A stretch of 64,000 bases of DNA from Brachyhypopomus gauderio (taxonomy: Eukaryota; Chordata; Actinopteri; Gymnotiformes; Hypopomidae), in the NCBI RefSeq assembly GCF_052324685.1, contig NC_135221.1:302501-366500 (forward strand), written 5' to 3'. The position numbers and the translations under genes are program-made. Positions 17,401 through 27,558 of this stretch are shown piece by piece (the first letter of the stretch is position 1; every line of letters begins with the position of its first letter). The notes under the pieces are model-generated. The model saw only the letters and a program-made list of their open reading frames with translations, was not told the DNA's origin and ran no database searches.

Positions 17401-18515
17401 TCAGTGATTCACCTCTCCTCTGTGTGCTTTGTGTTTCACTCGCCTGTTAACTGTCCAAGTTCACTTCTATCCGGGACAGAGTGGATATTTAAGGTTGAAC
17501 TAACTCCGATATGCGTTACAAGCATAGAATTAGACTGAATAGATCTGTTTTTATGGATCGGTCACATTGTCACCGATACCCGATCTAGAATTTTTTCAGA
17601 TATTAATATCGGAATCGGTGCATCCCTAACATGTGCACATGTTTTACTTCCAAGCTCCGCGCCCCCCCTGCAATAGCTCCGCGCCCCACCTAGGGGGCGC
17701 GCCCCCCACTTTGGGAACCACTGGTCTGGGGTAACAGCGTTCCTGGGCAGGTCCCCCCAGTCTCCCATAAACCTGCTCCTCCAGTCAGACACGCAGTAGC
17801 TGCTGACCACAGGCGGGGGCAGCCAGCTCCACGGGCCCCTGCGTGGGGCTATTATTAGCGGAGGTGCACCTACCTCTCCTCCCCCCACGGGAGAACGTGG
17901 CACGCTCGTATGGATGAACGTGGAGGTGATAGAACACTGCAGTGGTCCAGCGCCACACACTGGGGCATGAAGGGACTGATAAACAGGGCCACACTGGCCT
18001 GGCTGCCATGGGAGCGAACCGACAAGAGTTAAGAGGGGAGTGGGCGTTCCCTCAAAGCGGTGCTAGCCAATCAGAGCGCAGCTTCCCAGGCACAGCATGC
18101 CGTAACCCTGTGAACTGGCTTCTGCCTGTCCAATCAGAAAAGCCGCTTGGTGATGTAGCGTTGCCGGGCAGGACACAGAGTTCTGCTCCTCTCTGACACT
18201 GTGCCAGGTCGGCTAGATCAGGTCCTCTGTGTTTAAGACAGCAGCACTCTGAGGAAGAGGAGCAGTTCCAGCACCATCATCTCCCAGCAGTCAGATGGAG
18301 TGGAGGCGGAGCTGTGAGTGCTAGCTGGACCAGCTCGGTGAGTCAGCACTTCTGAACAAGAGCAAAGCCACGCAGCTCTACCTGCTGAACAGGTTTGGGC
18401 TGTTCTCTGTTCTCTGTGGCTTCTGCCACCACAAACGAACAAAGTCCACCAAGGAAAAAAAAAAAAACAAACACTGACAGATTCAGTCGAAGTTTCCACT
18501 GTGTACAGCAGCGGG

Positions 18516-18610
<95 letters not shown>

Positions 18611-21108
18611 ATCAGCTCCATCATCATTTCCCGTCATTGCTCCAAACGTCCCGGACCGATGGGCCTGTGTTACACGTTCTCCGTGTCCTGGTGATCGATA
18701 CACCATCAGAGAGGCTGGACCACTATTCTCCACCCACAACCCCACCAATCACACACGTCAACTCCCTGTTTTTCCAGTTAATGCTACTGGACATACATGT
18801 TGAGTGAGCCCCACACCAGAGCGGTCATGGCTAGGCCACGCCCCACACCAGAACGGTCATAACTAGACTACGCCCCACACCAGAGCGGTCATAGCTAGGC
18901 CACACCCCACACCAGAGCGGCCATGGCTAGACGTTGCCCCACACCAGAGCGGTCATGGCTAGACCACGCCCCACACCAGAGCGGTCATGGCTAGGCCACA
19001 CCCCACACCAGAGCGGCCATGGCTAGACGTTGCCCCACACCAGAGCGGTCATGGCTAGACCATGCCCCACACCAGAGCGGTCATGGCTAGACCACGCCCC
19101 ACACCAGAGCGGTCATGGCTAGGCCACGCCCCACACCACAGCGGTCAAGGCTAGACCACGCCCCACACCACAGCGGTCATAGCTAGACCACGTCCCACAC
19201 CACAGCGGTCATAGCTAGACCACGTCCCACACCACAGCGGTCATGGCTAGGCCACGCCCCACACCAGAGCGGTCAAGGCTAGACCACGCCCCACACCACA
19301 GCGGTCATAGCTAGACCACGCCCCACACCACAGCGGTCATAGCTAGACCACGCCCCACACCACAGCAGTCATGGCTAGACCACGCCCCACACCACAGCGG
19401 TCATAGCTAGACCACGTCCCACACCACAGCGGTCATGGCTAGGCCACGCCCCACACCAGAGCGGTCAAGGCTAGACCACGCCCCACACCACAGCGGTCAT
19501 AGCTAGACCACGCCCCACACCACAGCAGTCATGGCTAGACCACGCCCCACACCACAGCGGTCATAGCTAGACCACGCCCCACACCACAGCAGTCATGGCT
19601 AGACCACGCCCCACACCAGAGCGGTCATGGCTAGACCACGCCCCACACCAGGGCGGTCATGGCTAGACCACGCCCCACACCAGAGCGGTCATAGCTAGAC
19701 CACGCCCCACACCACAGCGGTCATAGCTAGACCACGCCCCACACCACAGCAGTCATGGCTAGACCACGCCCCACACCACAGCAGTCATGGCTAGACCACG
19801 CCCCACACCACAGCAGTCATGGCTAGACCACGCCCCACACCAGAGCGGTCATAGCTAGACCACGCCCCACAACAGAGCGGTCATAGCTAGACCACGCCCC
19901 ACACCAGAGCGGTCATAGCTAGACCACGCCCCACACCAGAGCGGTCATAACTAGACCACGCCCCACACCAGAGCGGTCATAACTAGACCACGCCCCACAC
20001 CAGAGCGGTCATAACTAGACCACGCCCCACACCAGAGCGGTCATAGCTAGACCACGCCCCACACCAGAGCGGTCATAACTAGACCACGCCCCACACCAGA
20101 GCGGTCATAGCTAGACCACGCCCCACACCAGAGCGGTCATAACTAGACCACGCCCCACACCAGAGCGGTCATAGCTAGACCACGCCCCACAACAGAGCGG
20201 TCATAGCTAGACCACGCCCCACACCAGAGCGGTCATAGCTAGACCACGCCCCACACCAGAGCGGTCATAGCTAGACCACGCCCCACACCAGAGCGGTCAT
20301 AACTAGACCACGCCCCACACCAGAGCGGTCATAGCTAGACCACGCCCCACAACAGAGCGGTCATAGCTAGACCACGCCCCACACCAGAGCGGTCATAGCT
20401 AGACCACGCCCCACACCAGAGCGGTCATAGCTAGACCACGCCCCACACCAGAGCGGTCATGGCTAGACCACGCCCCACACCAGAGCGGTCATAACTAGAC
20501 CACGCCCCACAACAGAGCGGTCATAGCTAGACCACGCCCCACACCAGAGCGGTCATAGCTAGACCACGCCCCACACCAGAGCGGTCATAGCTAGACCACG
20601 CCCCACACCAGAGCGGTCATAACTAGACCACGCCCCACACCAGAGCGGTCATAGCTAGACCACGCCCCACAACAGAGCGGTCATAGCTAGACCACGCCCC
20701 ACACCAGAGCGGTCATAGCTAGACCACGCCCCACACCAGAGCGGTCATAGCTAGACCACGCCCCACACCAGAGCGGTCATAACTAGACCACGCCCCACAC
20801 CAGAGCGGTCATAGCTAGACCACGCCCCACAACAGAGCGGTCATAGCTAGACCACGCCCCACACCAGAGCGGTCATAGCTAGACCACGCCCCACACCAGA
20901 GCGGTCATAGCTAGACCACGCCCCACACCAGAGCGGTCATGGCTAGACCACGCCCCACACCAGAGCGGTCATAACTAGACCACGCCCCACAACAGAGCGG
21001 TCATAGCTAGGCCACGCCCCACACCAGAGCGTAGTGTACATGAGCCTCCCATGCTCTGCTAGCTTTTTATGAAGCAACAGTCACTTAGTGCAGGCAAGAG
21101 TCTTAGAG

Positions 21109-21185
<77 letters not shown>

Positions 21186-24100
21186 AAAAGAGAAGGAGAC
21201 AGGAAGGAGGGTTAGAAATAAGCCGATCAATACCACTGCATTGGTGGGGCTGGTGTCTGGGCGGAGTGAGACAGATGGCTGGGGTGGAGGCTTCTTTATT
21301 ACTAATGGGGTTTCAGAAGAGCCAACCTCTGAATCAGGGAGGTCAAGGAGAAGACAGCACACCCACACTCAGTCACACAGACCAACAGGGAGGAGGAAGA
21401 GGAAGAGAGGAGGGTTGTGAAGGACCCCAGAGAGGTGCAAGACCCCTGGTCTGAAATTAGGGAGAGGCGCCACTATGCTGCATCAAGACAAAAGAGAAAA
21501 GAATGGACACGTGAACCTTTCCCACAGTGGCCTTCCTAAAAGAATCATTTACATTATAGAGCATACATTAGAATTATATACATATTGTGTTGAAATGGGA
21601 AAAACTCCTTAAGAAATCTTTAAGAGGTTAACTTCATTCGTATGATTATGAAAGTCATATCGATGCTAATTGCAGTGTAGATTATTCTGGATAATAACAA
21701 TGAGTCCAAAGTGGTAATAACCCTGAAGGGGAAATACATGCAGCTCTCATTTACATTACAACTTCCACATGGCTGCCACATCTGTCATGACTACAGTTAT
21801 TAAAGGTGTGCACAGTGGACTTTGAGCTCTTCACCACGACCGCATCAAACAGAAGAAAGTATAATGTTAACAAGACACAGGGCACATTATGCACTTACGT
21901 CTTCTAACTAATCACTATGTGGTAGTGCATTCTGACCAATCTCACGCATTCTAGAATTGAGAATTTAGTGTTTTAATGAATCACAGTATTTTCACGATCC
22001 AAGAAACATCAAGCAATTTGGTGAATGCTAGCCAGCCATTACCCAGAACACATGAAGCATTTACTATTGTGATTTAACATACTGCAATATATTCCATATC
22101 ACTGTTATATTACTGGTTTTTCTGTTATCCCCTCGCTCTAAATGTACCTTTTCTATTACCTCAATAATGTTTAGTGCTATTTGGGAATAAATTAAATGGT
22201 ATTCATATTATATACAATATTCATTTTATAACACAAATCAGTAAAATATCCCATTGTGACTTCTCCGCACTCTCATGACTTGTGAAGGCTCTCTGTACAG
22301 CAGACGCACTACGACCTGTTCACTCTCATGTGAGTGGCGAACGTAATTTGTTGAGTGGATTGTGCAGATTGGCTACCGTGAATGTCAATCAAAATACAAC
22401 CGTCGGTGCAGGTGTGCGATTCATCTACTACTATTTTATGTGACGCGATCTACGCACATTCCTTCGCGATCGACCGACACTTCCTTCGCGATCGACCGGT
22501 CGATCGCGATCGACGTAATGAGCACCCCTGGTCTACAGTGTCACCAAGAAACAGGTTTTCTTGATTCTTCATAATCAGTTTATGAATTTCCAAACAGATT
22601 CACAGAGCAGATGAATCCTGATCCAGTGCACTGGGGGTGTGGTGGGTGGAGACCCAGGTGGAGAACTTCATGATGGTGTCCTCAGGCATCTGTGGGCACA
22701 GTGGCCCATTGTGGTCTGAAACATCAACATCTAAGGACCTGCAGAGCTGGTGTGAGCGACCAGCGGTCCAAGACCCGTCTCCCCAGGACAGGAACCAGCA
22801 CACACCCGTTCAACAGCGAGGAAACACAAACTCATCACATATGTACAGAACAGCAGAAATGTGAATCATAAATGCAAATCCAAATATTGAAAGGACAATC
22901 ATATGGTGCAGAGTTTCCAGCACTGAATCAATAAATACTTCTGAAAATACATCACTGCTGGGAAGAAGACATGAATCTCCACGGACCTGCAGCCCGACAA
23001 GAATCAGCCTGAAATAATGAAGATGAAAACTAAATCCATGTGATATGTTGTGAAAGGTTAATATTCCACCTCCAAAGGTAAAAACACCTGCTGAGAACTC
23101 AAACCCTAACACACCCTGTTCTCTGAACACACACTAATCTGTCAATGCCCAGACTAGAAATACAAAAATCATAGTTGCTCATATACAGAGAAAGGCAGAA
23201 GTGTTTCTGGGATCATAAACACTGAAGACAAGGTTTCTGAGACGGTACAATATCTTCTGGCCAAAGACACTGCAGGGTCAGCGAAACGCCTTCTCTCTGC
23301 GTTCTTACTCCTCACCCACAGCGCGGTGAACTCGCAGGAGAGCTGGTGTCACGTCACCAGCAGCTGGCCAGCGTCCCCTCTGCGGCCGTGGACGTGACTG
23401 AGCTGACGTGCTGATGAGGACATACCCATCAGCACACGGGCGAATATGGAGGACTTCTCTCTCAGTCAGACGGTTAGTGAAGTTACACTTCCCTGCGCAG
23501 AGGCAGGTGACTTATCTGAGGGTTAATGACCCAACAACGTGATTGAGAGAGAGAGAGACAGATAGAGAAGGAGGCAGAGAGAAAGAGAGTGCATAAAGAC
23601 ATCACAAACCAGCAGGTCCCTTTAAATCCAAACCATCAACTAAAAGTAAAACAGCATTTCAGACTGGAAAATGAGACTGCGATAAAGATTCTGACCAAGG
23701 TCAACAGGTCAAAGATTCAGACCAAGGTCAACCGTTCAAAACAGGCAGGGCACGTTATGTTCGCTGGTATCCACAGTAGGTGCCCCCAAATCACCCCATA
23801 TTATCTACATATCTGCCCCAGCCATGGACACCCCCACCCAGCTGTTCCTGGACCATATCCACGTCCCTGTACTTTAGCTGGCCCTCTATGTTAACTTGAA
23901 GACCCAGACCATACAAATGGGGCTACATACAAAGGACAATAACAGAGATCAAGTAAATACTGAAGAAAAGTCAAGTAATGCCAACACCCAGGAACCTTCA
24001 GAACCTCACCAGAACATTGTGTGTACGTAAGATTACACTTAGAAACCTCCAATAAAAAAAAACAGGATTACAGAAACTGTCCTTAATGAAAAACACTGTA

Positions 24101-24773
24101 GAGCAACACATCCTGGATGATATAAACAGACGGATGAGCGGCCCTGTTTCTCCTGAAGACCTCCAGAAGACCTCCTGAAGTCCATCAGTGCTTCTCAAGT
24201 CCGTCAGTGCTCCAAACTGTTCCAAAAGCTCTTCGTCTTTCATTTACTTCCCTTACAGCACACTAAACCTTTTAATGCGTGTTGATGTTTAACATTACCA
24301 TTAGGTTGTCATGGGGACTGAGCCCAAATGACTCAAATTGATCCATAATGGAGAGCTTTGAGTTACACTTCAGCTCAGCGGCTCAATTTCAATGTTATCT
24401 CCCCCCATGAGGGGTAATTAACAGCCTCCCCACTGTGCATGTTGTATACCGTAAACGACCCCCTGGCCATTAGCAGATTGTTGCTGAGTTAGGTCTAAAG
24501 CAGGAGAGTCTGCTACAATAGGGCTCCCTGTTGTAGGACAGGTCCAGCAGAAAACAGATGTGGGCGGGGTTTAGATGTTATGTCCTGCAGTTCATTAAAT
24601 TCACTACATTCCATATAACAATAAGCATCTAGTAGGAAAGTTTAACCAAATATGCCAGAATGAGATGCCCTGTTGCACGGCCCTTAACAAGCCCCCTGGC
24701 ACTAGATCAGTAGTGTGTGTGACAGAAGAAACATGCATCCATTTCTATCTGGAGAGAGAGAGGGGGAGAGGGA

Positions 24774-24827
<54 letters not shown>

Positions 24828-25326
24828 GAGAGAGAGAACACAACACTTCCAGGTGATCTAGAGGTCTTGAATCACTTGATGAAAGGATTCATTGTAAGGG
24901 CAGCACGGGCCCGAAACTGCAGTCAGCTTGGCCCTTTGGGGTTGGGTTAGACATGGAGATATCAGCTCTACACCAGGTCTCTACATCAGATTTACGGGAA
25001 CACAACCCGTAAGAACAGTCACATGCCTTGCAGGAAAACGTCTTTAACTGCGACGTGTGTTTTACTCACTTTATGACCACCGGGCTTGATGTGGGCCGTA
25101 TAACATGTAGACCTGCCGATACTGGACCATGTGAGAGCAGGTGTTAGTGAAGAACTTACTCGAAGGCGAAGAAGAGGGCGCAGGTCCCGGAGATGAGGAA
25201 GAGGGTGAGGTAGAAGACGCCCTTTTGCCGGGCCATCATCACCCTCCCATCGCAGCAGAACGTGTTCTTCCCCGGCAGCTTCTCCCACTTTCTCCTCACC
25301 TTTTTCGGAAACATTACCGCCGACAT
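7129..25326 (-). CDS. ZDHHC9: ZDHHC9 palmitoyltransferase
   Basis: Golgi protein S-acyltransferase that, with GOLGA7, palmitoylates RAS-family proteins. Nine coding exons in order of transcription: 25160-25326, 15163-15323, 12222-12380, 10557-10694, 10170-10218, 9519-9621, 7721-7824, 7482-7581 and 7129-7308. The total is 1161 nt, 386 aa (human 364). The N-terminus is [20 protein letters not shown], followed by two membrane segments (about 38-55 and 60-78). The zinc-binding Cys-rich domain contains [20 protein letters not shown], and the catalytic DHHC sits at residues 166-169, the same cysteine number (169) as I recall for human. Two further membrane segments follow ([29 protein letters not shown]), then TTxE-type NQTTNED. 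The tail is Pro/Glu-rich and poorly conserved. The intron between 10170 and 9621 looks U12-type AT-AC. Intron 1 is about 9.8 kb and full of repeats. Confidence 0.96.
7434..7460. repeat. (CA)n microsatellite
   Basis: CA run beginning about 15 bases beyond the ZDHHC9 exon 7482-7581 donor; on the coding strand it reads (GT)n. Confidence 0.9.
7591..7621. repeat. (CA)n microsatellite at an acceptor
   Basis: On the ZDHHC9 strand this is (GT)n and ends about 8 bases before the acceptor of exon 7482-7581. Confidence 0.9.
8230..8845. repeat. CACACCTCACCCCACTG minisatellite
   Basis: About 600 bases of tandem 17-base units CACACCTCACCCCACTG with TG/TA variants and shorter 13-base versions, in a ZDHHC9 intron. 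It gives long stop-free frames that are not genes. Confidence 0.95.
8999..9122. repeat. (CT)-rich low-complexity tract
   Basis: Runs of CT with CCCT interruptions within the ZDHHC9 intron between exons 9519-9621 and 7721-7824. Confidence 0.85.
9269..9329. repeat. (GT)n microsatellite
   Basis: Uninterrupted GT run of about 60 bases, about 190 bases downstream (transcriptionally) of a ZDHHC9 donor. Confidence 0.95.
10700..10976. repeat. (GA)n/(CT)n tract forming the ZDHHC9 exon-4 pyrimidine tract
   Basis: About 275 bases of GA repeats with GGGA and GACAGGGT inserts. Larger units of about 85-100 bases (around GGATGGAGACAGAGGG) are repeated. Read on the ZDHHC9 strand it is a very long CT tract running directly into the CTCGTAG acceptor of the exon carrying DHHC. 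Confidence 0.93.
11319..11365. repeat. (TG)n microsatellite
   Basis: Pure TG run in the ZDHHC9 intron between exons 12222-12380 and 10557-10694. Confidence 0.95.
11490..11766. repeat. Compound (TG)n with GAGAATGTGAGTATG units
   Basis: About 275 bases of TG repeats with recurring insertions such as GAGAATGTGAGTATG and TATGTGCGTG. It gives His/Thr or Val/Cys shadow frames on both strands. Confidence 0.93.
12820..12885. repeat. 15-bp minisatellite with CACGTG in every unit
   Basis: Five CACGTG hexamers at exact 15-base spacing (12820, 12835, 12850, 12865, 12880). The unit is ACACGTGTGGCGTAT. It lies in the ZDHHC9 intron and is a second, independent E-box array with a different unit from the one at 5018-5192. 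Confidence 0.95.
13025..13280. repeat. GTGAGGGC 8-bp tandem repeat
   Basis: About 30 copies of GTGAGGGC/GTGAGGGT, purest near 13146-13280. Similar GTGAGGGTGTGAGAGTG units resume at 13887-13920 after the LINE fragment, so the fragment sits inside or against the same array. Confidence 0.93.
13281..13886 (+). mobile_element. Non-LTR retrotransposon (CR1/L2/Rex-type LINE) reverse-transcriptase fragment
   Basis: Translations show reverse-transcriptase hallmarks. The segment [17 protein letters not shown] is followed by [13 protein letters not shown], with the catalytic YADD at about 13477-13488. After an internal deletion and loss of frame comes [15 protein letters not shown], then [24 protein letters not shown] and [11 protein letters not shown]. 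That order is the C-terminal half of ORF2 in the CR1/L2/Rex1 group. Both ends are missing, including the 3' tail, and the frame is broken. It is a dead fragment on the opposite strand to ZDHHC9. Which family within the group cannot be decided here. Confidence 0.88.
14089..14330. repeat. (CA)n plus GATTCAGCAGGAGATAGGAG tandem units
   Basis: CA runs (14089-14120, 14240-14262, 14291-14300) alternate with four copies of a unit around GATTCAGCAGGAGATAGGAG then TGTAATACACAC. It is a compound minisatellite with the microsatellite inside each unit. Confidence 0.88.
14349..14400. repeat. (CA)n microsatellite
   Basis: Pure CA run of about 50 bases in a ZDHHC9 intron. Confidence 0.95.
14605..14735. repeat. 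Poly(G) tracts with GGAGCCAGTGGA spacers
   Basis: Three or more runs of 8-23 guanines separated by GAGCCAGTGGA or AACAGCGGAACAG. G-quadruplex formation is plausible on the plus strand; on the ZDHHC9 strand it is C-rich. Confidence 0.85.
15127..15155. repeat. (CA)n abutting a ZDHHC9 donor
   Basis: On the ZDHHC9 strand the donor GTGAGACGTG of exon 15163-15323 passes straight into (GT)n. Confidence 0.93.
15375..15500. repeat. CACTCTACACACACT tandem repeat
   Basis: Degenerate CA-rich repeat with units such as GGTTCACACACTCTACACAC, just upstream (transcriptionally) of ZDHHC9 exon 2. Confidence 0.88.
15874..16344. mobile_element. Non-autonomous DNA transposon (MITE) with ~30-bp inverted ends
   Basis: The left end CACTATATTGCAAAACGTAT followed by TCACTCACC mirrors the right end GGGTGAGCGAATACTTTTGG followed by CAATATAGTG. 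Between them lie about 410 bases without coding capacity. Sequences of this kind are common in fish genomes as short non-coding transposons. The target duplication is not clear (a TA precedes the left end but does not follow the right end), so Tc1/mariner or another superfamily cannot be settled. Confidence 0.82.
16591..17723. mobile_element. hAT-type DNA transposon with 8-bp target duplication (outer element)
   Basis: Inverted ends CAGTGGTTCCCAAACTTTTT and the complementary CTTTGGGAACCACTG. They are flanked by identical 8-base duplications GTCTGGGG at 16583-16590 and 17724-17731. The TIR type and 8-bp duplication are diagnostic of hAT elements. The outer element is non-coding and is interrupted by a second element (about 16668-17628). 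Confidence 0.9.
16668..17628. mobile_element. Second hAT-like element nested inside the first
   Basis: Inverted ends GGATGCACCGATTC (left, 16670) and GAATCGGTGCATCCCTA (right, to 17628), continuing into inverted subterminal sequence rich in CCGATAC/ATCGG. The interior of about 900 bases is AT-rich. A 75-codon frame at 17180-17407 (plus) might be a transposase N-terminal remnant but I cannot identify it. The flanking duplication is not clear. Confidence 0.78.
18517..18608. repeat. (TG)n microsatellite, 92 bp
   Basis: Long uninterrupted TG run in ZDHHC9 intron 1. Confidence 0.97.
18807..21031. repeat. 32-bp minisatellite, ~69 copies, with 160-bp higher-order repeat
   Basis: The unit is 32 bases, built from CCCCACACCAGAGCGGTCAT plus AGCTAGACCACG. 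Variants (CACAGCGG, CACAGCAG, ATAACTAG, ACAACAGAG) are arranged in order. The ACAACAGAG variant starts at 19871, 20191, 20351, 20511, 20671, 20831 and 20991, so from 20191 on it recurs every 160 bases (five units). The left third of the array is more varied. It lies in ZDHHC9 intron 1 and has no coding meaning. Confidence 0.97.
21111..21180. repeat. (GT)n microsatellite, 70 bp
   Basis: Pure GT run 80 bases after the end of the 32-bp minisatellite. Confidence 0.97.
21190..22270. other. ZDHHC9 intron 1 sequence, no element recognised
   Basis: Unique-looking AT-rich intron DNA. I see no conserved exon, RNA gene or transposon end in it. Confidence 0.4.
22290..22530. mobile_element. Terminal fragment of a hAT-like transposon with CGATCG-rich end
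   Basis: The right boundary ends AATGAGCACCCCTG (terminal inverted form CAGGGGTGCTCATT, a typical hAT-style end). Just inside is the 22-base perfect palindrome CGCGATCGACC/GGTCGATCGCG at 22487-22508 and a further CCTTCGCGATCGACC copy. No matching left end was found in the preceding kilobase, so it looks like a truncated copy. Confidence 0.6.
22531..25159. other. ZDHHC9 intron 1, mostly unannotated
   Basis: Holds a (GA)n tract at 24752-24838 and small direct repeats (AAGGTCAACAGGTCAAAGAT around 23697-23740). No exon or RNA gene is recognisable. Open frames here have no family resemblance that I can see. Confidence 0.4.
24752..24838. repeat. (GA)n microsatellite
   Basis: GA repeat with a few GGGA interruptions. 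Confidence 0.95.
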
Positions 25327-26697
25327 ACTGACACCGTGACGGCACCACGGTTCTTATGGGCTGGGTGAAGTCTTTGTTCAAATCACTGCAGCAGACTCGC
25401 GACGTTTCTTCTGTAATTCAATAGATACGAGGTGAAACGTGGATCCGTCACTGTAATAGAGCAGATGTGGATTATATCATATAACCGAATGTGTCAAAGT
25501 CCAAAAACACACGCATGTCCTCCAGAACTGGGCTGATCCGAGCGAACCTTTGACCGTCAGACGCGCACAAACACGAAACCATCGTACGGCACCGCGATTC
25601 ACATGTTTAATGGGCTGTAATGCGTCCGTGTGGTTCCGATGGTGGTGGAGACCGAGTCAGTCATATGATATATTCAGATATATTCATCTGCTCTTACAGG
25701 AGAAGTCAGACGTCCTGCTGTGGGGTTCGGCTCCGGGTCCAGCCACGCACAGTCCCACATCGGCTTTGAAAACACACACACACATGCACAACGGAGAAGA
25801 CACACACGGGCTGGTTCGGGATGTGTCCAGGTTAGGAACCAACACCGTGACCACTCTGATGAAACATCTGGACCTTGACCGAGACTCTGGTGTCCTCTAT
25901 GAGCAGCCTGTCCCGTGCGGTTCCGTCCCTACCAGCGGCCCAAAAGCGCTCAGATCAAATCTTTCACCCCAGAATTATCATGTGAAACACTAATTATTGC
26001 GGATGATCGCCGAGTTTTCTCCGCAGGATGCCAAGCTGGACTGTCGATGTGAGCAGGAAACACGCCTAGACTGTCCCGTCTTAAAGGGCCAGCAGGTCCA
26101 GCAGGTCCAGGGACAAAGGAAGACAGTACAGGACATTATTCATCTCCGTCCTATCAGAAACAGCATTCAAAGCAACAAACCAAGACAACAGACTCACAAT
26201 ATATGGTGTAACATTTTATAACCATCATTATAGCAGAGCGGCAGACTAACAAAACGTAGAAACGTAAAAAATAATCAAATGTTTGGAAAAATATTTTGCA
26301 TTCCTGCATATGTAATGTGAAGAGATTGTGGAGATATAATGCCAGTTATCGGTGACTTTACTCTCCACACATAATCTGAATATATATCATAGAAATAAGA
26401 TGGTAAATCCTCTATCTGACGCCAGGTGTAAATAAAGGGCGTTTATGTCCTGACGTGTTTATAACGTACGCTATCACATTCAGGAAGGTGTTAGGCCACA
26501 TGTGTCCACTAGATGGCAGCACAGACTGTTTGTTATACAATTTGTTGCCGTTTATACTTCCGTACTTTTGCGTTACTTAATAAAAAAATCAAATCAACGT
26601 TTGTTAGCTAATTGTCCTGATAGTATACATTATTTTCTAAGGCGCACATATGTAAATATTTTGCCAAATAATGTAATTAAGTTCAAACCCCCTTTGA

Positions 26698-26740
26698 ACT
26701 ACATATCCCATGATGCTCGGGCAGCTGACGGCTACTTCCG
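26698..26740 (+). promoter_or_regulatory. Candidate ZNF143-like and ETS sites in the C1GALT1C1 promoter
   Basis: ACTACATATCCCATGATGC (26698-26716) closely resembles the ZNF143/THAP11 promoter element (ACTACAATTCCCAGCATGC type). It is followed about 17 bases later by ACTTCCG, the reverse of an ETS core CGGAAGT. It sits about 200 bases before the non-coding exon donor. Motif match only. Confidence 0.5.
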
Positions 26741-26756
26741 CCCTGGACTCGGATAA

Positions 26757-26930
26757 TCGGACCAACGTCTCCGCTAGAGTCGGACTAGTCCAATATTTAC
26801 ACCTTCATCTCAACTATTAGTGTCGGATAACCAGAGTGGGGGGATAACCCAAGAGCAGAAACGGAAGGAAAACGTTTAAATGCGCGTCTAAACGTATCGC
26901 TGGCCGGTTTCGCTCTTTGACAGTGGACAG
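26757..26930 (+). other. Probable non-coding first exon of C1GALT1C1
   Basis: A strong donor (GGACAG then GTGAGTGG) ends at 26930, and the coding exon has an acceptor (TGTTTTCTAG) ending at 27544, 14 bases before the ATG. The 5' edge is a guess. Confidence 0.5.
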
Positions 26931-27104
26931 GTGAGTGGATGTAGTTAGCTGGTTAGCTAAGGTGGGTTGACTAGTGTACACTAGATGAGACTGTAGTCAG
27001 ATACCTCCATCAGTTATCTACCTCACCAGAACCGTGTCAGATACTGTCAGGACGGTGGGCTGTACGGCTGATTCACCACTCATTACCCTACTCAGTAGTA
27101 TTTA

Positions 27105-27250
27105 CCCTGAGGTATTTATAGCTATACTGGGGCATTTACAGCTATACTGGGGTATCTACAGCTACGCTGGGGGTATCTACAGCTACGCTGGGGTATCTAC
27201 AGCTATACTGGGGTATTTACAACTATGCTGGGGGTATTTACAGCTTTACT
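27105..27250. repeat. ~20-23-bp minisatellite in C1GALT1C1 5' intron
   Basis: Six to seven copies of GGTATCTACAGCTACGCTGG and variants (ATTTACAGCTATACTG). Confidence 0.9.
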
Positions 27251-27558
27251 ACAGCAGTTACTTCCTAATGGTGACCAACGTGTCACGTGTCACCAGCTGT
27301 CCTGTGTGTGGAGGCTTGTGACAGAGACCAGCACTTTTATATATCGCCTTAACTTGCTGAATTATTAAGTCCAAATTGTATCTGAGCTTGAAAATTTGTA
27401 CTTGGAGTGAACATGGTAATTGTTGGACGTTACATGTAAACCATAGTCTATAATCTATAGTCCAGGGCAGACCGAGACGCCAGTTGTAGGGCAGTGCTGC
27501 CACATGTATCATTTAATTTCTGTGACAACTATTCTGTTTTCTAGCATCATATCACAAA

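Noticed and set aside
18807-21031. CRISPR-like array of 32-bp repeats
   Set aside because: The units are contiguous with no unique spacers, in a vertebrate intron: a minisatellite.
25550-25993. 147-codon frame between ZDHHC9 and C1GALT1C1
   Set aside because: No recognisable domain, no conserved neighbour expected there, and it overlaps the likely ZDHHC9 promoter/5' UTR.
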